Part shown: one piece after another, positions 53,626 through 61,645 of the stretch | Layout of the letters: the number at the start of each line of letters is the position of its first letter | Numbering within the stretch: position 1 is the stretch's first letter | Source: Cupriavidus numazuensis | GTDB taxonomy: Bacteria > Pseudomonadota > Gammaproteobacteria > Burkholderiales > Burkholderiaceae | Direction: 5' to 3' | DNA length: 64,000 nt | Assembly (NCBI RefSeq): GCF_905397435.1 | Contig: NZ_CAJPVI010000024.1 | Coordinates: 1-64,000, forward strand | The notes under the pieces: generated by a model | The model's input: the letters and a program-made list of their open reading frames with translations, nothing else | Told to the model about the DNA's origin: nothing | Databases searched by the model: none | Translations under genes and position numbers: made by a program

Positions 53626-54459
53626 TCAGACAAGCTGGCGGAAACAGGGTGCACGGAAGGGATCGCCGTGCCGTAGCGCGGCGAGTTCGTCGACGAACAG
53701 GACGCCGGCTGGCGTGAAGCCCGAGATGCTGTGGTCGGGCAATGGGCTGAACGTCGCGTCGTCGCCGAAGAAGCGCAACACAAGCGTGTGGCGGTCGGGG
53801 AAGTCGGCATCGACCGCGCCCCCGCCATGCAGCACGCCGGGGTGCAGCAGCAGTACATCGCCGGGCTTCGTCGCCCAGGAAACGATGTCGTAGGTGCCGG
53901 GGCTCGCGCGGCGCTCGGCTTCGATGTCCGGCAGGCGCGGCCAGGTACCGCCGCCGTGCAGCGGGTCGGTCGGATCGGCGGCGTTCTGAAACGTGGTGCC
54001 GTCATGGCGCGTGCCGCGATGCGAGCCGCGCACGATCTCCAGCGCATTGCGCTTTGGCACGGACTCGAAGCTGATCCACGCGTTGCCGAAGTGCATGCCC
54101 GACCATGGCAGGTATGAGGTGTCCTGGTGCCAGGGCGAGCGGCCGCTCTTGCCGCCGCTCTTGAGGAACAGTTCCTCGGCGAAATACCAGACGTGTTCCG
54201 AGCCCCACAGGTCCGCGAACAGGCGGCCAAACGGCAGCGCGGCCGCCAGTTCGTCCAGCCGCGACTTCGCGTAAGGATTGGCGTTGTCGTTCAGCGTCCG
54301 CTGCTCGGTACCGGCGAACAGGTCGCAGGAAGCGGGTCCTGGGTTTTCGACACCCCAGTCAAAGGCCTGCCGGCACAGGGCCAGCTGCGCTTCGTTGAGA
54401 CAGCCTTCGATCAGGACCGCACCGTCCTCCATGAAAGCCTTGCGCGTGGATTCGTCCAT
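53626..54459 (-). CDS. Phytanoyl-CoA dioxygenase (PhyH) family protein
   Basis: A 277-residue Fe(II)/2-oxoglutarate dioxygenase of the PhyH family. The Fe-binding His and Asp are in SPWHQDTSYLPW and the distal His in LLLHPGVLHGGG; the Arg expected for 2-oxoglutarate follows near RHTLVLRFF. It would hydroxylate an unactivated carbon, perhaps to prepare an amine or acyl chain for cleavage. It heads the long minus-strand operon to 40575, with operator 2 over its promoter. Confidence 0.85.
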   Translation of the reverse strand: MDESTRKAFMEDGAVLIEGCLNEAQLALCRQAFDWGVENPGPASCDLFAGTEQRTLNDNANPYAKSRLDELAAALPFGRLFADLWGSEHVWYFAEELFLKSGGKSGRSPWHQDTSYLPWSGMHFGNAWISFESVPKRNALEIVRGSHRGTRHDGTTFQNAADPTDPLHGGGTWPRLPDIEAERRASPGTYDIVSWATKPGDVLLLHPGVLHGGGAVDADFPDRHTLVLRFFGDDATFSPLPDHSISGFTPAGVLFVDELAALRHGDPFRAPCFRQLV

Positions 54460-54488
54460 GATGATTTCCTGGTTTTCCTTGCCGCTAG

Positions 54489-54508
54489 TTTGTAGGTCAC
54501 GTTACCAA
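54489..54508. promoter_or_regulatory. Operator 2 of the amine-oxidase cluster
   Basis: TTTGTA-GGTCACGT-TACCAA has the same 6-8-6 geometry as operator 1, with one mismatch in twelve half-site bases. The minus-strand -10 is offset by the same ten bases inside the repeat. Confidence 0.65.
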
Positions 54509-54527
54509 TGTTAGAACATCATGACAA
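54499..54527 (-). promoter_or_regulatory. Promoter of the PhyH operon
   Basis: On the minus strand TTGTCA (54522-54527) and TAACGT (54499-54504) are 17 bases apart. The -10 is weak but lies at the same place within operator 2 as in the acyl-CoA dehydrogenase promoter. Transcription would start near 54492. Confidence 0.55.
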
Positions 54528-54546
54528 AAATGAAAGAAAAGAAAAA

Positions 54547-54564
54547 GGCAGGGTATTCCCTGTC
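54547..54564. repeat. Second copy of the CAGGGTATTCCCTG hairpin
   Basis: GGCAGGGTATTCCCTGTC matches the hairpin at 39663-39684, including the loop, and lies about 39 bases beyond operator 2 as the other copy does beyond operator 1. Here no gene ends nearby on the minus strand, so a simple terminator role does not explain it. Confidence 0.65.
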
Positions 54565-54619
54565 ATAACAGGAAGTTCCATTCATTCATGAGTGAACAAA
54601 ACAAGACATCAAAGCCGTT

Positions 54620-54648
54620 TTGACTTGTTTGTATCTTTGTCCTATATT
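54620..54648 (+). promoter_or_regulatory. Sigma-70 promoter of the second amine oxidase gene
   Basis: TTGACT (54620-54625) and TATATT (54643-54648) are 17 bases apart. Transcription from about 54655 excludes a GTG start at 54592 and supports the ATG at 54682. An imperfect repeat CCTATATTAGG overlaps the -10. Confidence 0.7.
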
Positions 54649-54681
54649 AGGTCGAAAATCCTACCACCTGTGACTCGACCC

Positions 54682-56235
54682 ATGTTCAAGCGCATAAAGC
54701 GTCCGCCGGACGCGATCGAAGCCGGCAGCCCCCGGAAGCCGTTGCCGGAGTCCGGCGCGGTGGCAATCACCCGACGCCAGATCCTCGGCATTGCGGCAGC
54801 GGCTGGCGCGGCGTCGCTGGCCGTAGCGGCGACGCCGCGCAGTGCAGCCGCCGCACAGCGACCAGCTGGCCCGGCGGGCGCGGATCGCGATGTGCTGGAT
54901 GTCGCGATCATCGGTGCCGGCCTTGCGGGATTGACTGCGGCACGCGACCTGAAACGCGCCGGATGCCAGTCGTTTGTCGTGCTGGAGGCGCGCAACCGCG
55001 TCGGCGGGCGCACCTACAACCATGATCTCGGCAACAAGGTGGTCTCCGAAGCCGGCGGCCAGTGGATCGGCCCCGGCCAGACGGCGATTGCGGACCTGGC
55101 GCGCGAACTGGGCGTGGAGACGTTCGGCACCTACTACGCTGGCAAGACCGTGTTCCTGGCTGGCGACATCCGCGTGACCCAGGATCTGGAGGGCGGCGTG
55201 GGCGCCCAGGGCCTGGTTGCCGCCAAACTCAGCGAGATGGCGCGCGGCGTACCCAGCGGCGCGCCGTGGAAAGCGGCGAAAGCGGCCGAACTCGACAAGC
55301 TGTCGCTGGGCGACTGGCTCGCGCGGCAGGGCCTGAGCAACGAGGAGAAGTTCTCGTTCAGCATGGCGGCGACGCTGTCGCTCGGCGCGCCGCCCGCGCA
55401 GATCGGGCTGCTGCATTACCTGTCGGTCATCAACAGCGCGGACAGCAGCTACGACAGGCTTGAGAAGATCAAGGATGGCGCGCAGGAAACCCGCTTCGTT
55501 GGCGGCTCGCAGATCCTCAGCACCCGCATGGCGCACGAGCTCGGCGACAAGGTCAGGCTGTCCAGCCCGGTGCGCAGGATCGTCGGCTGGGATCGTGACA
55601 TTGTCGAGCTGCACACCGACCAGGGCGTGGTGCGCGCCCGTCATGTGATCGCCGCGCTGAACCCGGCGCTGTGCCAGCAGGTCGTGTTCGATCCGCCGCT
55701 GCCCGCCGGCCGGGCGCAGTTGCACCGGGCCTGGCCGGCGCATGCGCCCATGCGCAAAACCGCACATGTCTACGCGCGCCCGTTCTGGCGGGAGAAGGGC
55801 TTCAGCGGACAGGTCGTGCCTCTCGATGGCCCGCTGATCTGGTCGGTCGACAACTCGCCGCCGGACGGCTCGGTCGGCGTGATCAGCGCCTTCGTCAAAC
55901 CCGGATACCTGCCGGCCGACCCGAAAGCCGCCGAGCCCATCGTGTCGGCCATCTATGCCAAGGCATTCGGAGACCAGGCGCTGAAACCGACGCAATACCA
56001 CGACCTTGACTGGGGCAAGGTCGACCCGTGGTCGATGAGCTGCATCAACCCGATGCCGGCCGGTTTCTGGACGAAGCTGGGCCAGCACCTGCATCCGCCG
56101 CTGGGCCGGATGATCTGGTCGGGGACCGAGACGGCCGACATCTGGGCCGGCGCCATGGACGGCGCCGTGCGCTCGGGGCACCGTGCCGCCTTGCAGGCAC
56201 TCGGCGCGCTGCACTCGCCGGTCACGGAGGCATAA
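54682..56235 (+). CDS. Tat-exported flavin amine oxidase/dehydrogenase, copy 2
   Basis: A 517-residue paralog of the enzyme at 36333. The Tat motif RRQILG is at 31-36, followed by an Ala-rich hydrophobic stretch; FAD-binding VAIIGAGLAG is at 74-83, with NRVGGRT and the C-terminal WSGTETADIWAGAMDGAVRSG. Long identical blocks with copy 1 (EAGGQWIGPGQTA near 130, RFVGGSQ, LSTRMA) show a common origin. It is followed with no gap by its own diheme cytochrome c. It is divergent from the PhyH operon. The two copies probably differ in substrate or expression. Confidence 0.88.
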   Translation: MFKRIKRPPDAIEAGSPRKPLPESGAVAITRRQILGIAAAAGAASLAVAATPRSAAAAQRPAGPAGADRDVLDVAIIGAGLAGLTAARDLKRAGCQSFVVLEARNRVGGRTYNHDLGNKVVSEAGGQWIGPGQTAIADLARELGVETFGTYYAGKTVFLAGDIRVTQDLEGGVGAQGLVAAKLSEMARGVPSGAPWKAAKAAELDKLSLGDWLARQGLSNEEKFSFSMAATLSLGAPPAQIGLLHYLSVINSADSSYDRLEKIKDGAQETRFVGGSQILSTRMAHELGDKVRLSSPVRRIVGWDRDIVELHTDQGVVRARHVIAALNPALCQQVVFDPPLPAGRAQLHRAWPAHAPMRKTAHVYARPFWREKGFSGQVVPLDGPLIWSVDNSPPDGSVGVISAFVKPGYLPADPKAAEPIVSAIYAKAFGDQALKPTQYHDLDWGKVDPWSMSCINPMPAGFWTKLGQHLHPPLGRMIWSGTETADIWAGAMDGAVRSGHRAALQALGALHSPVTEA

Positions 56236-56889
56236 ATGAAGTTGAAGCGCGCTATGTTCGCGACGGCTGCGGTAGTGGCGGGAGCGGCCGCATTCGTCGT
56301 TCCCGATCTCGTGGACTACCACCGGTTCGGCACGGCACTGGACATCCAGGCGTTGGCAAGCCAGACGCATGGCGGCGCCTGGCCGCAGTTTCCGGAGTCA
56401 TGCTTCGCCTGCCACGGCCCGCACGGGCAGTCCCGCAATGCGGAGTACCCCGCCCTGGCCGGCCAGCCGGCAGCGTATCTCGAGGCGCAGTTGCGCGCAT
56501 TCGCCACCGGGCAGCGCGACAACCCGACCATGGGGCCGCTCGCCAGGAACCTGACGGATGCGCAGATCCGGTCACTGGCAGCCTACTACGCAGGCCAGGC
56601 GCCTGCCGGCAATCCGGATGTCATGGCCGACGGGGCGCTCGAAGCACGCGGCAAGGCCGTGGTCCAGGCGCGCAGTTGCCAGGCGTGCCATGGGGAAGCG
56701 TTGACGGGCAAGGATCTGGCACCGCGCCTCGCCGGCCAGGGAGAGCACTATCTCGCGCACCAGCTTGCCGCGTTCAGGAACGGCAAGCGCCATGACGCGA
56801 CCGGCGGGATGGACGCCATTGCCGCCACCTTGTCGAACGAAGACATCCCGGCAGTGGCCCGCTTCCTGGCGAGGATGTCAGCCCGATAG
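56236..56889 (+). CDS. Diheme cytochrome c (c4-like), amine-oxidase partner 2
   Basis: A 217-residue diheme cytochrome with a signal or anchor helix (residues 6-24) and heme motifs CFACH (56-60) and CQACH (148-152), at exactly the positions found in the cytochrome at 35664. YPALAGQPAAYLEAQL and PRLAGQGEHYLAHQL repeat the c4 pattern. Its ATG directly follows the TAA of amine oxidase copy 2, so expression is coupled and it is the likely electron acceptor. Confidence 0.88.
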   Translation: MKLKRAMFATAAVVAGAAAFVVPDLVDYHRFGTALDIQALASQTHGGAWPQFPESCFACHGPHGQSRNAEYPALAGQPAAYLEAQLRAFATGQRDNPTMGPLARNLTDAQIRSLAAYYAGQAPAGNPDVMADGALEARGKAVVQARSCQACHGEALTGKDLAPRLAGQGEHYLAHQLAAFRNGKRHDATGGMDAIAATLSNEDIPAVARFLARMSAR

Positions 56890-57107
56890 GGTCGGGGCAA
56901 GTCCGGCAGGCCGACGTCAGGGGTCGGCAACGAGGTGCCGCACTATCGACATGCGAACGGGCCGGCAGCCACTTTGCGCGCCCCGGCTTGCACCGGCGGT
57001 AGCTGCGCGTATTCTGGTGGTTGATTCCTCATTTACACCGGCTCCGGCGGGTCTGGCATCAGCGCTCTCCCAGGGACACCACCAGACCGGCGACTGCGGG
57101 GGAAACC

Positions 57108-58712
57108 ATGCGCAAGCCGCCTCGTGACAGAACGGAAAACGGCCGCCCTTCCGCCCCCGACCCCGGCGCGACCGAAGCGCACTTCAGGCTGCTCGCCGAC
57201 GGCATTCCCCACATGATCTCGACCGCCGATGCGGAGGGCCGGATCGATTACTGCAACCGCCGGTGGACAGCCTATACGGGCCTCAGCTTCGAGCAAACCC
57301 AGGCCGGCGCCTGGCAATCGGCCATCCACCCGGAAGACCTGAAGAACAACTATGCGGGCTGGGTGGACGCTGTCGCGAAATGCCAGGAATACGAGGTCGA
57401 GTATCGCCTGAGACGGGCTTCCGATGGCGCGTATCGCTGGCATCTGGAGCGCGGCGCGCCACTGAGGGACGCTGACGGGAACATCGTAAAGTGGCTGTCA
57501 TCCTCCACCGACATCGAGGACCTGAAGCAGGCGCAAGCCTCGGCGGAAAGCGCCAATCATGCGAAGTCGGAATTCCTGTCGAGCATGAGCCATGAGCTGC
57601 GCAATCCGCTGAACGCCATCCTCGGCTTTGCGCAGCTGATGGCCTCTGATGCCCAGCCGCCGACGCCTTCCCAGCAAGCCAGCCTTGACCAGATCCTGAA
57701 GGCTGGCTGGCATTTGCTGGAACTCATCAATGAAGTCCTGGATCTGGCCCGCATCGAGGCCGGGCATGCGTCGCTGTCTCCGGAGCCGGTATCGGTCGTA
57801 GAAGCCTTGCAGGAATGTCGCGCCATGCTCGAACAGCAGGCGCTCAAGCGCGCGGTGCGCATGCGGTTTCACATGCCCGACTTCGCTTGTTTCGTGCGCG
57901 CCGACAGGACACGTTTGAAGCAGGTGTTGCTCAACCTGCTTTCCAACGCGATCAAGTACAACCGGGACCACGGTACCGTCGAGGTTCACGTGGCGGCGGG
58001 CGACCGCGTTCGCGTCAGTGTGCGGGACACCGGCGCGGGACTGGCACCGCAGCGGCTGGCGCAGCTGTTCCAGCCGTTCAACCGACTCGGACATGAGGGC
58101 GGCCCCGTCGAGGGCACTGGAATCGGTCTTGTGGTGGCAAAGCGGCTGGTAGAACTGATGGGCGGCGCCATCGGCGCGGAAAGCACGGCTGGGGTGGGCA
58201 GCCTGTTCTGGATCGAACTACCGGGCGCACGTGCGCCGGAGTTGCCGGCCGGCAGCGTCGAGACAGCGGTACCCGCCGGCGCACACGCGGAAGCCCCGGC
58301 TTCGGCGCATACCCTGCTGTATGTCGAGGACAATCCCGCCAACCTGAAGCTGTTCGAACAACTGATCGCGCGCCGGGCCGATGTGCAGCTGATTACCGCT
58401 GTCAACGGCACGCTTGGCATCGAGCTGGCACGCACTGCCCTGCCGCAGGTCATCGTCATGGATATCCATCTGCCTGACATCAACGGCATCGAAGCACTGC
58501 TGCGCCTGCGTGAAGACCCGACGACCGCGCACATCCCGGTGATCGCGCTCAGTGCCAACGCCATGCCGCGCGACATAGAAAAAGGCATCCAGGCAGGGTT
58601 CTTCCGCTATCTGACCAAGCCGATCCGGCTCGACGAGCTGACGGACGCACTGAACGCCGCACTGGACCCGCCGCGAGCCGCGGGCGCACGTGAGGCCGCG
58701 CAGGACAGATGA
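57108..58712 (+). CDS. Hybrid sensor histidine kinase (PAS-HisKA-HATPase-REC)
   Basis: A 534-residue soluble kinase; no membrane segment is seen. A PAS domain covers about 25-140, HisKA carries the phosphorylated His162 (SMSHELRNPLNAI), the ATPase domain has the N box NLLSNAIKYN (277-286) and G boxes RDTGAGL and EGTGIGL, and a C-terminal receiver has Asp452 (VIVMDIHLPD) and the conserved Lys near 508 (YLTKPI). GGGGGA lies five bases before the ATG at 57108; a longer frame lacks such a site. It is 15 bases upstream of the receiver-cyclase gene and probably signals to it. Confidence 0.9.
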   Translation: MRKPPRDRTENGRPSAPDPGATEAHFRLLADGIPHMISTADAEGRIDYCNRRWTAYTGLSFEQTQAGAWQSAIHPEDLKNNYAGWVDAVAKCQEYEVEYRLRRASDGAYRWHLERGAPLRDADGNIVKWLSSSTDIEDLKQAQASAESANHAKSEFLSSMSHELRNPLNAILGFAQLMASDAQPPTPSQQASLDQILKAGWHLLELINEVLDLARIEAGHASLSPEPVSVVEALQECRAMLEQQALKRAVRMRFHMPDFACFVRADRTRLKQVLLNLLSNAIKYNRDHGTVEVHVAAGDRVRVSVRDTGAGLAPQRLAQLFQPFNRLGHEGGPVEGTGIGLVVAKRLVELMGGAIGAESTAGVGSLFWIELPGARAPELPAGSVETAVPAGAHAEAPASAHTLLYVEDNPANLKLFEQLIARRADVQLITAVNGTLGIELARTALPQVIVMDIHLPDINGIEALLRLREDPTTAHIPVIALSANAMPRDIEKGIQAGFFRYLTKPIRLDELTDALNAALDPPRAAGAREAAQDR

Positions 58713-58727
58713 AGCAAGTCGCTCGCC

Positions 58728-59915
58728 ATGATCAGCGCATCGGACATCCTGGCCGCAGCCATCCTGGTCGTCGACGATCTGCCGGCCAATGTCCTGCTGC
58801 TCGAACAGATGCTGCGCAGCGCGGGATATGCCTGCGTCGATTCCACCAGCGATCCGCGCCTGGTCTGCGAACTGCACGGCAGGAACCACTATGACCTGAT
58901 CCTGCTGGATCTGCAGATGCCGGACATGGATGGCTTCGAGGTCATGGCAGGCCTCAAGGCCATGCAGCCAGACAGCTACCTGCCAGTGATCGTCATCACC
59001 GCCCAGCCCGATCACAAGCTGCGCGCGCTGCGGGCCGGTGCGCGAGACTTCGTCAGCAAGCCGTTTGATATGGGCGAGGTGCTGATGCGGGTCCGCAATA
59101 TGCTCGAAGTGCGCCTGCTGCACGGGGAATCGCTGAACTACGGCAAGGAACTCGAGCAGAAGGTGCGCGAACTGGAAGCGAGCCACGAGACCATCGTTCG
59201 CCAGGGCGACGAACTCAGGCGCCTGTACGAGAAGCTGGTCTGCGAGCAGCAGGTCACCGAACAACTGCTCCTGAATGTGCTGCCCGCTCCCGTCGCCGAG
59301 CGCTTGAAGCTGCGGGCCGATCTCGTCGCCGATGGCCCGCCTGCAGTCATCGCGGACAGGTTCGAGGACGTGTCGGTGCTGTTCGCGGACCTCGTGCAAT
59401 TCACCCGCTTTTCGCCGAGCATGAGCCCCGAGCACCTGGTGAAGGTGCTGAACGAGATATTTGCCGACTTTGACAACATTGCCGACCGCCGGGGACTCGA
59501 GAAGATCAAGACGATCGGCGATGCCTACATGGCGGCGGCCGGCCTGCCTGTCCCCGCGGCCGACCACGCGGTCCGGGCTGCCCATATGGCGTTGGACATG
59601 CTGGCGTCACTGGACCGCTTCAACCAGCGCAGCGGCTACAGCTTGCAGTTGCGCGTGGGCATTCACAGCGGTGCCGTCGTCGCCGGCGTGATCGGCCGCA
59701 GAAAGTTCATCTATGACTTGTGGGGCGATACCGTGAATATCGCCAGCCGGATGGAATCGCAAGGCGTGATCGGTCGCGTCCAGATCACGGAAGCCACTCG
59801 ACGGTACCTTGCGGAACCCTTCCTGCTTGAAGAGCGGGGTGTGATCACGGCCAGGGGGATCGGTGACCTGCGTACGTGGTTGCTGGCAGGCAGAACCCAC
59901 GACGCCCCCACATAG
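58728..59915 (+). CDS. Response regulator with class III adenylate cyclase
   Basis: A 395-residue signalling protein. The receiver (10-130) has acidic DD (16-17), phospho-acceptor Asp61 (LILLDLQMPD) and Lys111 (VSKPF). A helical linker (about 138-175) joins a class III nucleotidyl cyclase (206-385). Metal Asp221 (LFADLVQFT) and Asp265 (TIGDAYM) are present; the purine-specifying residues Lys261 and Asp330 (YDLWGD) and Asn337/Arg341 (TVNIASR) match adenylate rather than guanylate cyclases. The product should be cAMP under control of the preceding kinase. The gene lies 15 bases after it. Confidence 0.88.
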   Translation: MISASDILAAAILVVDDLPANVLLLEQMLRSAGYACVDSTSDPRLVCELHGRNHYDLILLDLQMPDMDGFEVMAGLKAMQPDSYLPVIVITAQPDHKLRALRAGARDFVSKPFDMGEVLMRVRNMLEVRLLHGESLNYGKELEQKVRELEASHETIVRQGDELRRLYEKLVCEQQVTEQLLLNVLPAPVAERLKLRADLVADGPPAVIADRFEDVSVLFADLVQFTRFSPSMSPEHLVKVLNEIFADFDNIADRRGLEKIKTIGDAYMAAAGLPVPAADHAVRAAHMALDMLASLDRFNQRSGYSLQLRVGIHSGAVVAGVIGRRKFIYDLWGDTVNIASRMESQGVIGRVQITEATRRYLAEPFLLEERGVITARGIGDLRTWLLAGRTHDAPT

Positions 59916-59926
59916 AGGGCCGAGCC

Positions 59927-60178
59927 TTAATCGTGCCCCGTCACCGCCCGCTTGGTGGCGCGATAGCCATGCTTGGTCGCATCAGCGACTCCATGCGCGG
60001 CCGCCTTGGTGCCGCGGCCGATCGCAAACGTGGCATCGCGAACGGCATGTCCGCCCTGCTTGCCTGCTGCCTTGACGTTGTCCTTGAATGCATGGGCATC
60101 CGCGGACAGGCTCGCCTGCGCGAGCGGGCTCGCCGCAGCGAGCGTGATCGCGATGATCAGAGTGTTTGCCTTCCTCAT
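59927..60178 (-). CDS. Small secreted basic protein
   Basis: An 83-residue protein with a clear signal peptide (MRKANTLIIAITLAAASPLAQAS). The mature part is Ala/Lys/His-rich with KDNVKAAGKQGGHAV and KAAAHGVADATKHGYRATKRAV, suggesting an amphipathic helix. No family recognised; similar small exported proteins are common in Burkholderiaceae. It is convergent with the cyclase gene. Confidence 0.65.
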   Translation of the reverse strand: MRKANTLIIAITLAAASPLAQASLSADAHAFKDNVKAAGKQGGHAVRDATFAIGRGTKAAAHGVADATKHGYRATKRAVTGHD

Positions 60179-60246
60179 GCCAATGTGTCCGGTTTCCGGC
60201 TGGTGTTACATACCCATATTTTAGCCTTGCCCGGACCCACGGGCAT

Positions 60247-61503
60247 TCAGCGCGGCGCAGCCCCAGGCTCCGTGATGGCGCTGTAGACCAGCGTGCGCAG
60301 TTGGCGTCGCACGGGATAGGCCGAAGACGGCAACAACTGAGTCAGGAAGAGACCGATAAGATCCTCCTGCGGATCCACCCAGAAGAAAGTGCTTGCCGCA
60401 CCACCCCAGAAAAAATCACCGGCGCTGCCCGGAATCAGCGTGGACGCGGGCGTCACGGTGGTGGCAAATCCGAGGCCGAATCCCACGCCGTCATAGGTCG
60501 CTTCGCTGAACATCGAGCGCGACAGGGCCGGCAAATCCACCCCGCCCGGCAGGTGGTTGGCAGTCATCAGCTTCAGCGTCTTGGGCCCGAGCAGCCTCAC
60601 GCCGTCGAGTTCGCCGCCTTGCAGCAGCATGCGCGCAAAGCGCATGTAGTCCGCGGCGGTAGACACGAGCCCGCCACCGCCCGAGATAAAACTTGGCACC
60701 TTCAGGTAGGGGCTGGCGCGCGGATCGTCCTGCAGGACGGGGCCCTTGTCCGATACCACCTTCGAACCGAGCGCGCCGACGGCATAGCACGCGCAGAAGC
60801 GCGACACCTTGTCTTCCGGCACATGGAACGCGGTGTCCACCATGCCCAGCGGATCGAAGATGCGTTCCTTCAGGAAGGTTTCGAACGGAATGCCGCTGAC
60901 CTTGCCGACCAGGTAGCCAAGCACGTCGGTGGAAACCGAGTAGTTCCAGGCCTCGCCCGGCGAGAATTCGAGCGGCAGCCCGGCCAGCTTGTCGATCATT
61001 TCGTCGAGCGTGCCTTCGGTGGCAAGCTCGCCCAGCTTCAGCTTGCGGTAAGCCGCGTCGACGTTGGTGTTCTGCTGGAAGCCATAGGTCAGGCCCGAGG
61101 TGTGGCGCAGCAGGTCGACCACCAGCATCGGGCGCGCGGCCGGCTTCGTCTGGAAGCTCTCCATGAAGCCGCCCGCGTGAACGCCCAGTTTCTCCCATGC
61201 CGGGATGTACTTGCTGACCGGATCATCCAGCGCGATCTTGCATTGCTCGACCAGCATCATGACCGCCACGGAAGTCACGGGCTTGGTCATCGAATAGATG
61301 CGGAAGATCGAATCCTCGGCCAGCGGCACCTGCCGTTCCCGGTCAGCGAAGCCAAGCGCGGAGTTCAGCGCCAGTTCGCCGCGCCGCCATACCTGGACCA
61401 GCGCACCGGGCAGCTTGCCATTCGCGACATAGGATTCGTCGATGAAACGTTCAATGCGCGCAAGCCGCTCGCGGGACATCCCCTGTGTTTCCCTGCCTTG
61501 CAT
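60247..61503 (-). CDS. Serine hydrolase, class C beta-lactamase/EstB-like
   Basis: A 418-residue member of the beta-lactamase-like serine hydrolases. The catalytic SxxK is in YSMTKPVTS (about 71-76) and the Tyr motif in WNYSVSTDVLGYLVG, as in EstB-type esterases. It has no clear signal peptide, so an intracellular esterase is more likely than a beta-lactamase. The conserved GGGGLVSTAADYMRFA is also present. Substrate is undetermined. It stands alone between a small secreted-protein gene and the formate dehydrogenase gene. Confidence 0.85.
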   Translation of the reverse strand: MQGRETQGMSRERLARIERFIDESYVANGKLPGALVQVWRRGELALNSALGFADRERQVPLAEDSIFRIYSMTKPVTSVAVMMLVEQCKIALDDPVSKYIPAWEKLGVHAGGFMESFQTKPAARPMLVVDLLRHTSGLTYGFQQNTNVDAAYRKLKLGELATEGTLDEMIDKLAGLPLEFSPGEAWNYSVSTDVLGYLVGKVSGIPFETFLKERIFDPLGMVDTAFHVPEDKVSRFCACYAVGALGSKVVSDKGPVLQDDPRASPYLKVPSFISGGGGLVSTAADYMRFARMLLQGGELDGVRLLGPKTLKLMTANHLPGGVDLPALSRSMFSEATYDGVGFGLGFATTVTPASTLIPGSAGDFFWGGAASTFFWVDPQEDLIGLFLTQLLPSSAYPVRRQLRTLVYSAITEPGAAPR

Positions 61504-61645
61504 AGTTGCCTCTCTCCCGGGTCATGTTGCCGTTGGTGACGTGCCGCCTGCGCAAGCCGGAGTGCCGCCGCAGGCCGCGCAAACATCGACATCATGACAC
61601 TGGCCGCCGATTCGCGCCAAGCGCGGGCGGCGGCCTGCCGCATCG

